Both the position numbers and the translations under genes were made by a program. A DNA stretch of 64,000 nt from Bufo bufo (taxonomy: Eukaryota; Chordata; Amphibia; Anura; Bufonidae): the NCBI RefSeq assembly GCF_905171765.1, contig NC_053391.1, positions 192,582,559 through 192,646,558 of the forward strand, written 5' to 3'. Positions 33,590 to 43,471 of this stretch are shown piece after piece. The first letter of the stretch is position 1. Each line of letters starts with the position of its first letter. The notes under the pieces are model-generated. The model was given only the letters and a program-made list of their open reading frames with translations. It was not told the origin of the DNA and made no database searches.

Positions 33590-34205
33590 CCTATAGAGAT
33601 TGATTCCAATAGAATGGAGTTCAAAACCCCGGAAGAGAAAATAATTTCTTCCAGGATTTTATTACATAATCTATTGAAGTCCAATAAAACTACACTAAAA
33701 CATTTACAATCTGCTTTGGGTTCTTTAAATGTTATATTTAGAGTTATTCCAATGGGTAGGGTATTTTCAAAACTAATGTATGCAGCTACTGCAGGAAAGA
33801 AACACCCATTTGACCGTATTCGATTAACTAAGCAATTAAAAGACGATATCCAAATATGGTTATGTTTCTTGGAGGATTTTAACGGTAGATCGATATGGCA
33901 ACAGGATTTCATCGATTCCAACTCACTACAGCTATTTACAGATGCAGCTGCATCAGTAGGTTATGGTACAAATTTTTGAAAACAGTGGTCCGCAGAGAAA
34001 TGGCCGAACGATTGGATATATGAACCAATTACAAAAAATATACATTTTTTGGAACCTTTTCTAGTGCTAGTATCCTTAACAATATGGCAAAGTGAATTCA
34101 GAAACAAACGCATCTTATTGTTTTCCGACAATAAGGGTGTGGTCTGTGCTATTAATTATCAGCCAAATCTGATTTGGTAATTAATGTATTAAGACAAATG
34201 GTGTA
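33590..34205 (+). pseudogene. DIRS RNase H region
   Basis: It reads LPIEIDSNRMEFKTPEEK, then TLKHLQSALGSLN, WLCFLEDFNG and LQLFTDAAASVGYG, the RNase H start with its catalytic aspartate. After a TGA at 33977-33979 it continues as KQWSAEKWPNDW, NIHFLEPF and LLFSDNKGVV. The latter fits the DN motif of DIRS RNase H. Several stops show it is dead. Confidence 0.75.
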
Positions 34206-34460
34206 TATGACACCATGCAATTTATACTAGTTTCTGGTGTAAATTTACAATAAATCTGTTAGGCTGTCACTGACCCTTCCCCCTGCTACTAAACTACACC
34301 CACTTCTCTTGCCACATTTAAAAAGTGGCAAAAAAAGTGAAAATTCAGAAATTATAGTATCATTTCCCACTTTTCTTTACATCATTATAGTGGTGTAGAG
34401 TCCATGATGAGCTGAGGAGCCTGGACAGATGGAGCCTGGACAGATAAGTTCCTTCCAATA
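34206..34460. other. Short unassigned stretch
   Basis: No recognised feature between the DIRS remnant and Y4. Confidence 0.4.
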
Positions 34461-36017
34461 CACTGCGTGCAGAATTATTAGGCAAATGAGTATTTTGACC
34501 ACATCATCCTCTTTTTGCATGTTGTCTTACTCCAAGCTGTATAGGCTCAAAAGCCTACTACCAATTAAGCATATTAGGTGATGTGCATCTCTGTAATGAG
34601 AAGGGGTGTGGTCTAATGACATCAACACCCTATATTAGGTGTGCATAATTATTAGGCAACTTCCTTTCCTTTGGCAAAATGGGTCAAAAGAAGGACTTGA
34701 CAGGCTCAGAAAAGTCAAAAATAGTGAGATATCTTGCAGAGGGATGCAGCACTCTTAAAATTGCAAAGCTTCTGAAGCGTGATCATCGAACAATCAAGCG
34801 TTTCATTCAAAATAGTCAACAGGGTCGCAAGAAGCGTGTGGAAAAACCAAGGCGCAAAATAACTGCCCATGAACTGAGAAAAGTCAAGCGTGCAGCTGCC
34901 AAGATGCCACTTGCCACCAGTTTGGCCATATTTCAGAGCTGCAACATCACTGGAGTGCCCAAAAGCACAAGGTGTGCAATACTCAGAGACATGGCCAAGG
35001 TAAGAAAGGCTGAAAGACGACCACCACTGAACAAGACACACAAGCTGAAACATCAAGACTGGGCCAAGAAATATCTCAAGACTGATTTTTCTAAAGTTTT
35101 ATGGACTGATGAAATGAGAGTGAGTCTTGATGGGCCAGATGGATGGGCCCGTGGCTGGATTGGTAAAGGGCAGAGAGCTCCAGTCCGACTCAGACGCCAG
35201 CAAGGTGGAGGTGGAGTACTGGTTTGGGCTGGTATCATCAAAGATGAGCTTGTGGGGCCTTTTCGGGTTGAGGATGGAGTCAAGCTCAACTCCCAGTCCT
35301 ACTGCCAGTTTCTGGAAGACACCTTGTTCAAGCAGTGGTACAGGAAGAAGTCTGCATCCTTCAAGAAAAACATGATTTTCATGCAGGACAATGCTCCATC
35401 ACACGCGTCCAAGTACTCCACAGCGTGGCTGGCAAGAAAGGGTATAAAAGAAGAAAATCTAATGACATGGCCTCCTTGTTCACCTGATCTGAACCCCATT
35501 GAGAACCTGTGGTCCATCATCAAATGTGAGATTTACAAGGAGGGAAAACAGTACACCTCTCTGAACAGTGTCTGGGAGGCTGTGGTTGCTGCTGCACGCA
35601 ATGTTGATGGTGAACAGATCAAAACACTGACAGAATCCATGGATGGCAGGCTTTTGAGTGTCCTTGCAAAGAAAGGTGGCTATATTGGTCACTGATTTGT
35701 TTTTGTTTTGTTTTTGAATGTCAGAAATGTATATTTGTGAATGTTGAGATGTTATATTGGTTTCACTGGTAAAAATAAATAATTGAAATGGGTATATATT
35801 TGTTTTTTGTTAAGTTGCCTAATAATTATGCACAGAAATAGTCACCTGCACACACAGATATCCCCCTAAAATAGCTAAAACTAAAAACAAACTAAAAACT
35901 ACTTCCAAAAATATTCAGCTTTGATATTAATGAGTTTTTTGGGTTCATTGAGAACATGGTTCAATAATAAAATTAATCCTCAAAAATACAACTTGCCTAA
36001 TAATTCTGCACTCCCTG
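34461..36017 (+). mobile_element. Y4: complete Tc1/mariner transposon next to the receptor gene
   Basis: 1557 bp, flanked by TA (34459-34460 and 36018-36019). Each end has an outer and an inner copy of the 18-bp core TGCANAATTATTAGGCAA: 34468-34485 and 34642-34659 on the left, and 35815-35832 and 35993-36010 inverted on the right. This double-site (IR/DR) plan is as in Sleeping-Beauty-type elements. No deletions relative to Y2 and Y3. The right end lies 254 bp before the receptor ATG. Confidence 0.95.
34679..35695 (+). CDS. DD37E Tc1/mariner transposase (Y4), consensus-like copy
   Basis: An intact 338-codon frame. At every position where Y1, Y2 and Y3 have private changes (6, 125, 138, 171, 222-223, 334), this copy agrees with the other two. 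It is therefore the closest to the family consensus in the window and the best candidate for a working enzyme. All catalytic acids and the basic linker are present. Confidence 0.94.
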   Translation: MGQKKDLTGSEKSKIVRYLAEGCSTLKIAKLLKRDHRTIKRFIQNSQQGRKKRVEKPRRKITAHELRKVKRAAAKMPLATSLAIFQSCNITGVPKSTRCAILRDMAKVRKAERRPPLNKTHKLKHQDWAKKYLKTDFSKVLWTDEMRVSLDGPDGWARGWIGKGQRAPVRLRRQQGGGGVLVWAGIIKDELVGPFRVEDGVKLNSQSYCQFLEDTLFKQWYRKKSASFKKNMIFMQDNAPSHASKYSTAWLARKGIKEENLMTWPPCSPDLNPIENLWSIIKCEIYKEGKQYTSLNSVWEAVVAAARNVDGEQIKTLTESMDGRLLSVLAKKGGYIGH

Positions 36018-36271
36018 TAATTGTGCATAAAAATGATACATTGTGAATAAATACATTCTGACAATCTAGACTATTAAAGATCAATTTATAAATCATGTGT
36101 GACATATAAAAAAATATTGACTGGCACACTATACCTGGCCAGGGAGGAAATGGTGGTGTCTTTTTTTAGCAGTAGTTGTCATTTCTGAAATGGAATTCAG
36201 ATAAGATCTAAGATAAATAATGAGAATTGTGTTAATGCTATGGGATCCTGTGCATCATTTCTTCTCTTCCA
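36018..36271 (+). promoter_or_regulatory. Upstream flank of the receptor gene
   Basis: 254 bp between Y4 and the ATG. No clear TATA box or CpG island is visible. The transcription start and any non-coding first exon cannot be located by eye. Confidence 0.35.
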
Positions 36272-36633
36272 ATGTATGAAGATTTATCAAATCAAACAAC
36301 GATGGCTCAGAGTCTCACCGTTGTCTACATTGCAGTGGAGGTAGTCATTGGGGTTCTTGCTATCTTTGGAAATACCCTTGTGATCTGGGCAGTGAAGGTC
36401 AATCCTTCTCTTCAAGATACCACATTTTATTTTATTGTGTCTCTGGCAGTGACTGACCTGGCAGTTGGAGTGTGTGTAATACCTTTAGCCATTCTCTTGG
36501 AACTCAAAATACATCTATATTTTCACACATGTTTGTTTCTCTGTTGCACAATCATCATATTCACCAATGCATCTACTGCTTCTCTGCTTGCTATAGCAAT
36601 GGACAGATATGTGAGAATTAAGTTACCAAACAG
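36272..36633 (+). CDS. adora3: Adenosine A3-type receptor, coding exon 1
   Basis: The exon encodes residues 1-120 and two bases of codon 121 of a class A GPCR that senses extracellular adenosine at the cell surface, typically through Gi. It has an N-glycosylation site (NQT, 7-9), TM1 with N34 (FGNTLVIW), TM2 with D62 (SLAVTDLAVG), TM3 starting at the disulfide cysteine of CLFLCC, and the DRY motif at 111-113. VNPSLQDTTFYFIVSL and LLAIAMDRY are adenosine-receptor signatures. The exon ends AACAG/GTAAGA, a phase-2 donor right after DRYxRxKL, matching the intron position of vertebrate adenosine receptor genes. The TM3 site TNAS replaces human A3 THAS. Closest by memory to A3, but an amphibian-specific paralog cannot be excluded. 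Confidence 0.88.
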
Positions 36634-36897
36634 GTAAGATATACCTTTTATATACTGTATGTTCAAATTATAATTAATATTGTTAATGTTCTTATTGAAA
36701 TGTAATACATGCCGAAAGGTTTTCTCAGTGCTCTAAAAAATACCAGAATCTTAATCTTCTCATCTGAAAAACAGCCCTATAGTTTCAGATTTTGCATGAC
36801 TGTATCTTCTAAGGCCAAATTTACACTTTGGTGCATAAAAACTGCATACTAGTGAATATTGTAGTCTGTACTGTATTCCTGCACTGAAATGTATTAA

Positions 36898-37351
36898 AGG
36901 GGCATTGCCATCTGGGAAATGGATATACCAACAATGTCAGATAGGTGGAGGTCTCTTATTTGGGACTCACTCCTTTCTCCAGAATGGGGCCTCTGAAGTG
37001 AAGGCAGAGCAGCCACACATGCATAGCCACTCTCCGTTCACTGCTATGGAAGTTGGCTATTTACGGCCCACAGTGGTGAATGAAAAGGTGGCCACTCTTG
37101 TGCAGCTTACGCTCCATTTACTGCTATGGAACTTCAGAAAATAGTCGAACGAGTGTGTCCGGCTATTTTCAGAAGTGCCACAGTGATAAACTGGAGAGCA
37201 AGAAATGCATGGGTGGTATGCTCTCCTTCACTTTGGGGACCTAGTTCTGGAGAATGGAGTGGGTCCCAGAGGTGGGACCCGCACCTATCTGAAATTAATG
37301 ACATATCTTAGCAATAAGCCATCAATATCCAGATGTGAATAGAATACCCTT
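36898..37351. mobile_element. TTAA MITE in the receptor intron
   Basis: TTAA lies outside both ends (36894-36897 and 37352-37355). Halves such as gtcagataggtggaggtc and the later gacccgcacctatctgaaat are inverted copies. The frames seen in it are chance. Confidence 0.65.
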
Positions 37352-37401
37352 TTAACACTCTATTTTCGATCTCTAAAGCAATTATTTGCATGAGGACTTA
37401 A

Positions 37402-37770
37402 AATGAGTGTGTCACAATACTGTCATGTAGGGTAGGTGCCCCAAAAAACAACCATACCTATCTTTTGAAAATCTGATGTTCTAATCCTGAAAAATATTGC
37501 TTCATATAAGGTTTTTGGTGCACCATGCGTGGCAGGACCACTCTATTCTGTGTCGATCAATCAAAAGGGCAAGAAACTGGGCAGCGTTACTGGCAGGACA
37601 ATGAGCAGCCAACTGAGTAGCCCTACCCATGGTGCTCCAAAACCTAATTTGCATAAAAATAATGTAAGCATTTTTCAAGATTAGAGTACCAGACTTTTAA
37701 AAGAAGGGTATGGTTATATTTCCGATCACCTACCCTATATGGCAGTATGCTCATTCTGAAACCAATTTTG
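37402..37770. mobile_element. Fold-back element in the receptor intron
   Basis: The arm at about 37402-37536 (aaccatacctatcttttgaa) is inverted at about 37628-37770 (aaaagaagggtatggtt). The phrase ttttggtgcaccatg mirrors catggtgctccaaaa around a loop of about 90 bp. Outer boundaries are uncertain. Confidence 0.65.
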
Positions 37771-37808
37771 GAGATGACAGACTCCCTTTAAACTGGCCAT
37801 ATACATTA

Positions 37809-38074
37809 GGTCCCATTCACATGACTGTATTTTTAGTCCGCATTTGATCAGCATGTTTTGCGGATTAGATGTGGATCCATTCATTTCAATAGGGCCACAA
37901 AAAATGTGGACAGGACACCGCTTGCTGTCCATATCCGTATGCCTGTTCCGCAGTCCCACAAAAAAAAGACAGAACACGTCCTATTCATGTCTGTTTTGCG
38001 GACATGGACTTCACATGAATGTCATCCATATTTTTTGCGGGCCCCAAAATACATACAGTCGTGTGAATGCAACC
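37809..38074. mobile_element. MITE related to 18638-18950
   Basis: Ends GGTCCCATTCACATGACTG and cagtcgtgtgaatgcaacc are complementary with mismatches. The interior shares gcggattaga, ggatccattcatttcaat and ttttgcggac with the earlier copy. Flanks tta and taa. Confidence 0.7.
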
Positions 38075-38427
38075 TAAGATGTATACCAGCTGATTTCATC
38101 AGGACTTGCTTACCATATAATGTGCATGGGGGTCTGCGGTCTCTTTCCTGATGGCAGATGTCAGGGAGATGAGGATCGGGCAGCTGGATTTTTATTCTTG
38201 GTGAGATTACATGGGTTGGTGCTGAAGTTTACTGCAGGTGGCCAGGAGCTCTACTGTGCATGGAAAAAATCCAAGCAGTATGCCAATATGCCATCATAAT
38301 GGGAAAACCCCTTTAAAAAACATGCCACCAAATATGCACTGCATGAACAAGGGCTAAGAATCCAAGCCATGAGACACTAAAGAGATTACTGAAGGGAAAT
38401 TGCAAATTATTACTTTTTATGTTTCAG

Positions 38428-39049
38428 CCATAGAAAGGTGTTCACTAAAAAGAGGATTTATCTTAGTATTTCTTTCTGCTGGACTATGTCTACAATTGGA
38501 GCACTGGTCCCAATGTTTGGATGGAACAACAGACCCAACCTTAGAGAAGAAGAAAGGAATGTCCTGATATGCAATTTTCCCAACGTCATGAGCATGGACT
38601 ATCTTGTGTACTTTTGCTTTTTTGTTTGGGTCCTCTTTCCTTTGTTCACAATGATGGCTTTGTATGTGGAGATCTTTTACATTGTAAGACAGCATATGAG
38701 AAAACGTGTCTCCAACCTCCATGTAAATAAGTCAACTTATAGCAAGGAACTTAAAATTACTATTTCACTTGTCTTTGTTATGGGTCTGTTTGCATTCTGT
38801 TGGTTACCTATATCCATTCTGAACTGCATCAGCTATTTTTACCCTAATATTGTACAAACTGATGCATTCCAACCTGCTCTGTATCTGTGCATTGTGTTGT
38901 CACATCTCAGTTCTGTCATAAATCCGATAATATATAGTCTTAAAATAAAGAAATTTAAATCCACATTTATTCACATCATTAAAAGACATATCCCCTGCAG
39001 AGATGTAATAACTGAAGCCTCTAGTACAGAAAACACTGTTGAAAAATGA
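38428..39049 (+). CDS. adora3: Adenosine A3-type receptor, coding exon 2
   Basis: Begins with the last base of codon 121 (AGC, serine across the splice) and continues HRKVFTKKRI to a TGA at 39047-39049. The spliced protein is 327 residues; human A3 is 318. Seen here are TM4 with the MFGWN motif, the second extracellular loop with disulfide cysteine C169 and ligand-stacking F171 (CNF), TM5, TM6 with the CWLP motif (W246, P248) and the ligand-binding N253 (SILNC), TM7 with H280 (LSHLSS) and NPIIY (286-290). After helix 8 (KIKKFK) a cysteine at about 311 could be palmitoylated. Every residue expected for adenosine binding and G-protein switching is present, so the gene looks functional. Confidence 0.88.
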
Positions 39050-40047
39050 AATATACAGTATGTTGCATTAATCTACTCATTAAACTGAAAATCTTAGTGT
39101 TTTGTATTCAAATGGTTTTTTGCTTTTGCATACTATAAAATAGAATCTTTTTATTAAAAAAAACTATCTTCTTAACATTTTGTTCTAGGGTATTTGTTTT
39201 CAATCATAACATTTATTTGAGAAAAAAATAATAATAATTATGAGCAATCAATAATGTACTGTCTTCCATGCATCTTTAAGCCAGTTTTACATGTATTCAC
39301 ATGATCATGCTCCAGATGTTTATCTCCTGCTGGTGTGACATCCCCATACACTGGACACATGGTTATTTCCCATCTCCCCCTTCCTGATGTACAGGAGGTC
39401 ACACATCAAATGCCTCTTACAGTATCTCCACTGCTGTCTGCTCTTTTGCCTCCCTCTCTGTATCTTTAGGGATTGCTTTTCTCATGTCGGGCAGCAGAAC
39501 AGTTTCTCAATAGTCTAACATTGATGTGTATGAAGACAATGAGTAAATTACAGCAGTAACTTAAACCTTGTGATAGAACTGCATAAAAATCAACTGTTAA
39601 TAGAAGCAACACATGTGAGAGTGGAGAGGGAACTGAGGTCTTTTACATGGTAGTTCTGCCTTCTGCAAGCTCTAGCAGTATCAAAACAAAGGTGCAGTTC
39701 AGAGCTGAGCAAGATAATGAAAATGAAAACAACTACTTCTGATCTATGTTGGGCATCAGCTAACATGCTACAATATGACAAGAACAAAGATCCCATTCAG
39801 GTTCAGTACTCTGTTCAAGAGTTTTAAAAACAATAAAATGATACTTCAATTCTCTGGCACATTACAGGGTTGGGTGTCAGAGTGACAGCCTAATTCACTG
39901 TGTGTAGTGTCAATGACACAATGCACAACTTTGGTGACTAGAGTCCGGAACTCAATCAGACCACCTCAATCTCTTACGGCCTCCTGACACAATTCTTTTC
40001 CTTGCATTACGTCTCCCAGTAATGGTATCTTGAATTTAAGTCCATTA
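39050..40047 (+). other. 3' flank of the receptor gene
   Basis: Probable 3' untranslated region at first. Candidate polyadenylation signals are ATTAAA near 39079 and AATAAA at 39832-39837. From about 40003 the sequence matches the 100-bp tandem unit of 44640-44900, which the CR1 LINE has split. Nothing else recognised. Confidence 0.45.
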
Positions 40048-40060
40048 CATAGAAACATGG

Positions 40061-40804
40061 TGTGGACCCGCTGTGCCACTTACCGGTTTGGTTTGGCCCA
40101 AACTTTGGAGTGGAATCTAAGTGTTCCCCTGGTTTTCACCCTTTATCCCGGTCCAAGTTGCGGAAGCTGGCCTTAGCTGCAGGGGAGACACAGGTCGCTA
40201 CCGCAAGAGTGGTCCTTGTTAAGTGGCAGAACGCCCCAATGCAAGCTGTCACTGGATGGAAGGAGCAGAGCAGCAGAGTCAGATGAAGCAGAGCTGAGTT
40301 AGTGATTTAGCAGAGCTGGAGCTCTTAGAACAGCAGAGCTGAATGGCTCAGGTGCAGCAGGTGAAAGAACAGCAGACAGAGGCGTGGTCGACAATCCGAA
40401 TCATACACTTGAGAGTAGCGAGGTACAGGAGGATCAGGCGGAGACGAGGTGAGGATACAGGCTAAGGTCGGAAGCAGCATATCAACACAGGAACAACAAG
40501 CTGGAACCTTCGCTGTAGAAAACTACAATATTGCGCAGGCATCACAGGAAGGGGGAAGCAGCCTTATAAAGGTGGTGCCTGGCCGGGATTGGAGAGAAGG
40601 CAGAATCAGGGGCGTGCACGAACCCTTAAAGAAACAGGACGCGTGTGGCTCCTACAAGGTGCAACTGAAGCTCTAGCCGCCCGCGACAGTGCAGGAAAGC
40701 GTGTCCGGAGCCCTCAGTGGAGAAGAGGAGCCTTGTGTGCAGTTTGACTGAGGTACATAGCAGGATGCACTGCATGCTGGCGGCTGCCAGCTGCCATTGT
40801 TACA
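40061..40804 (-). mobile_element. Solo LTR in the CR1 tail
   Basis: Starts TGTGGACCCGCTG, ends TTGTTACA, flanked by catgg and catag (one mismatch). Deleting it regenerates the CR1 3' end exactly as in the other copy. The minus strand reads TGTAACAATGG first and has a TTTATAAGG box near 40570, so minus orientation is likely. 744 bp, non-coding. Confidence 0.75.
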
Positions 40805-41994
40805 CATAGAATGTGTCAGCAGATAAGAACCATTTGGCCCATCTAGTCTGCCCAATATACTGAATACTATGAATAGCCCCTGGCCCTATCTTATATGAAG
40901 GATGGCCTTATGCCTATCCCATGCATGCTTAAACTCCTTCACTGTATTTGCAGCTACCACTTCTGCAGGAAGGCTATTCCATGCATCCAATACTCTCTCA
41001 GTAAAGTAATACTTCCTGATATTACTTTTTAAACCTTTGCCCCTCTAATTTAAAACGATGTCCTCTTGTAGCAGTTTTTCTTCTTTTAAATATTCTCTCC
41101 TCTTTTACCTTGTTGATTCCCTTTATGTATTTAAAAGTTTCTATCATATGCCCTCTGTCTCATCTTTCTTCCAAGCTATACATGTTAAGGTCCTTTAATC
41201 TTTCCTGGTAAGTTTTATCCTGCAATCCATGTACTAGTTTAGTAGCTCTTCTCTGATCTGTCTCCAAAGTATCAATATCCTTCTGGAGATATGATCTCCA
41301 GTAGTGAGCACAATACTCCAAATGAGGTCTCACTAGTGCTCTGTAGAGCAGCATGAGCACCTCCCTCTTTCTACTGGTAATTCCTCTCCCTATACACCCA
41401 AGAATTCTGCTAGCATTTCCTGCTGCTCTATGACATTGTCTGCCTACCTTTAAGTCTTCTGAGATAATGACCCCTAAATCCCTTTCCTCAGATACTGAGG
41501 TTAAGACTGTATCACTGATTTTATATTCTGCTCTTGGGTTTTTACACCCCAGGTGCATTCTCTTGCACTTATCAACATTACATTTTAGGTGCTAGATTTC
41601 TGGCATTCCTCTAGTTTTCCTAAATCCTTTTCCATTTGGTGTATCCCTCCAGGAACATCAACCCTGTTACAAATCTTTGTGTCATCAGCAAAAAGACACA
41701 CCTTACCATCGAGGCCTTCTGCAATTTCACTGATAAAAATATTAAGCAATATGGGTCCCAGAACAGATCCCTGAGGTACCTCACTGGTAACAAGACCATG
41801 GTCTGAATATACTCCATTGACTACAACCCTCTGTTGTCTGTCCCTCAGCCACTGCCTAATCCATTCAACAATATGGGAGTCCAAGCCCAAAGACTGCAAT
41901 TTATTGATAAGCTTTCTATGTGGGACAGTATCAAAAGCCTTACTAAAGTCTAGATAAGCGATGTCTACTGAACCTCCGCCATCTATTATTTTAG

Positions 41995-42862
41995 GGAAGA
42001 AAAACAAACGAACTAGCACCTCCATAATAAGTAAATTTGAGAACGCAGGTGCACGCTACCTTGGCTGAAACACAATGGAATTAGTAGAACTACAGGTAAC
42101 AGCACACTGCTAGTCAATTGCACAAAGATATAAGCAAATACTGAATAAAAAATAGCTGCTTGGTGGCCATACTTACTGCAAGGGCAGTTAGAAGCTCTTT
42201 GCGCATATAATTGATCAAAAATATGTCGGGCCCATCTACCGGCCGACAAGGTGGCTTCTAATCAGATGGGGCCTACTCTAACATGTCTCTCCTGGGCTTA
42301 CAGCCTACAATCTGCAAAGTAGCACCCAGCTATATCCTACACATGCCTCTCCCAGGCTGTCAGCCTGCAATATGGGCAAAGTAGAATACAGCTGTACAAT
42401 CTATCTAATTAAAAGCACACAGTAAATGGGCGGTGGTGGACGGTTCAAACTCACCACCAGGGGGCGCCACGCCCCCAGTGGCAGTGACAATAGGGAAGAA
42501 AAACAAACGAACCAGCACCTCCATAATAAGTAAATTTGAGAACGCAGGTGCACGCTACCTTGGCTGAAACACAATGGAATTAGTAGAACTACAGGTAACA
42601 GCACACTGCTAGTCAATTGCACAAAGATATAAGCAAATACTTAATAAAAAATAACTGCTTGGTGGCCATACTTACTGCAAGGGCAGTTAGAAGCTCTTTG
42701 CGCATATAATTGATCAAAAATAGGTCGGGCCCATCTACCGGCCGACAAGGTGGCTTCTAATCAGATGGGGCCTACTCTAACATGCCTCTCCTGGGAGAGG
42801 CATGTGTAGGATATAGCTGGGTGCTACTTTGCCCAGATTGTAGGCTGTAAGCCCAGGAGAGG
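41995..42862. mobile_element. 499-bp tandem insert with 15-bp duplication
   Basis: The 15-mer catctattattttag flanks both sides (41980-41994 and 42863-42877) and is single in the parent LINE. The insert is 1.7 copies of a 499-bp unit starting ggaagaaaaacaaacgaact. The second copy ends in an inverted stretch that complements part of the first (gcttacagcctacaatctg with agattgtaggctgtaagc). No ORF. A 15-bp duplication suggests LINE-mediated retroposition, but the family is unknown to me. Confidence 0.75.
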
Positions 42863-42994
42863 CATCTATTATTTTAGTCACCCAACCAAAAAAATCTATA
42901 AGATTAGTTTGACATGATCTCCCTGAAGTAAACCCATGCTGTTTTTCATCTTTCAATCCATGGGATTTTAGATGTTCCACAATCCTCTCCTTAA

Positions 42995-43471
42995 AGAGGA
43001 CCTTTCACTGATCCTGACATTGTGAACTAAGTATCATGACATATACAGGGGCGCCCAGGGATCTCACTGCACTTACTATTATCCCTGGGCGCCGCTCCGT
43101 TCTCCCGTTATGTCCTCCGGTATGTTCGGGGACTTGGTTATAGTTGCCGGAGTCTGCCCTTGTTCTGCGGGCGTCTCCTTCTCCTAGGCTGTAGCGCTGG
43201 CCAATCGCAGAGCTCACAGCCTGGGAGAAAAAAACCTCCCGGGCTGTGAGCTCTGCGCTGCGATTGGCCAGCGCTACAGCCTAGGAGAAGGAGACGCCCG
43301 CAGAACAAGGGCAGACTCCGCCTACTATAACCAAGTCCCCGAACATAACAGGACATAACGGGAGAACGTAGCGGCGCCCAGGGATAATCGTAAGTGCAGT
43401 GAGATCCCTGAGCGCTGCTGTATATGTCATGATACTTAGTTCACAATGTCAGGATCGGTGAAAGGTCCTCT
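42995..43471. mobile_element. Near-perfect palindromic MITE with TTAA duplication
   Basis: TTAA lies at both ends (42991-42994 and 43472-43475). Ends AGAGGACCTTTCACTGATCC and its complement extend as nearly perfect arms of about 230 bp around a centre of aaaaaaacc near 43225. GC- and CpG-rich. The TTAA target suggests piggyBac or Kolobok. Non-coding. Confidence 0.88.

Larger units (their letters stand above)
32095..34205 (+). mobile_element. Decayed DIRS-type retrotransposon
   Basis: Two coding remnants in the same direction match the reverse transcriptase N-terminus and RNase H of tyrosine-recombinase retroelements. Between them, 32441-33590, the catalytic palm is replaced by unrelated sequence with a large hairpin and a hammerhead-like motif. 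No terminal repeats or recombinase gene were found. Confidence 0.7.
36634..38427 (+). other. Receptor intron with three fold-back elements
   Basis: A 1794-bp GT-AG intron (GTAAGA donor, TATGTTTCAG acceptor). It contains a TTAA-flanked MITE (36898-37351), a fold-back element with roughly 105-bp arms (about 37402-37770, inner repeats TAGGGTAGGTG and CACCTACCCTA) and a second copy of the TWA MITE (37809-38074). Little ordinary intron sequence is left. Confidence 0.8.
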
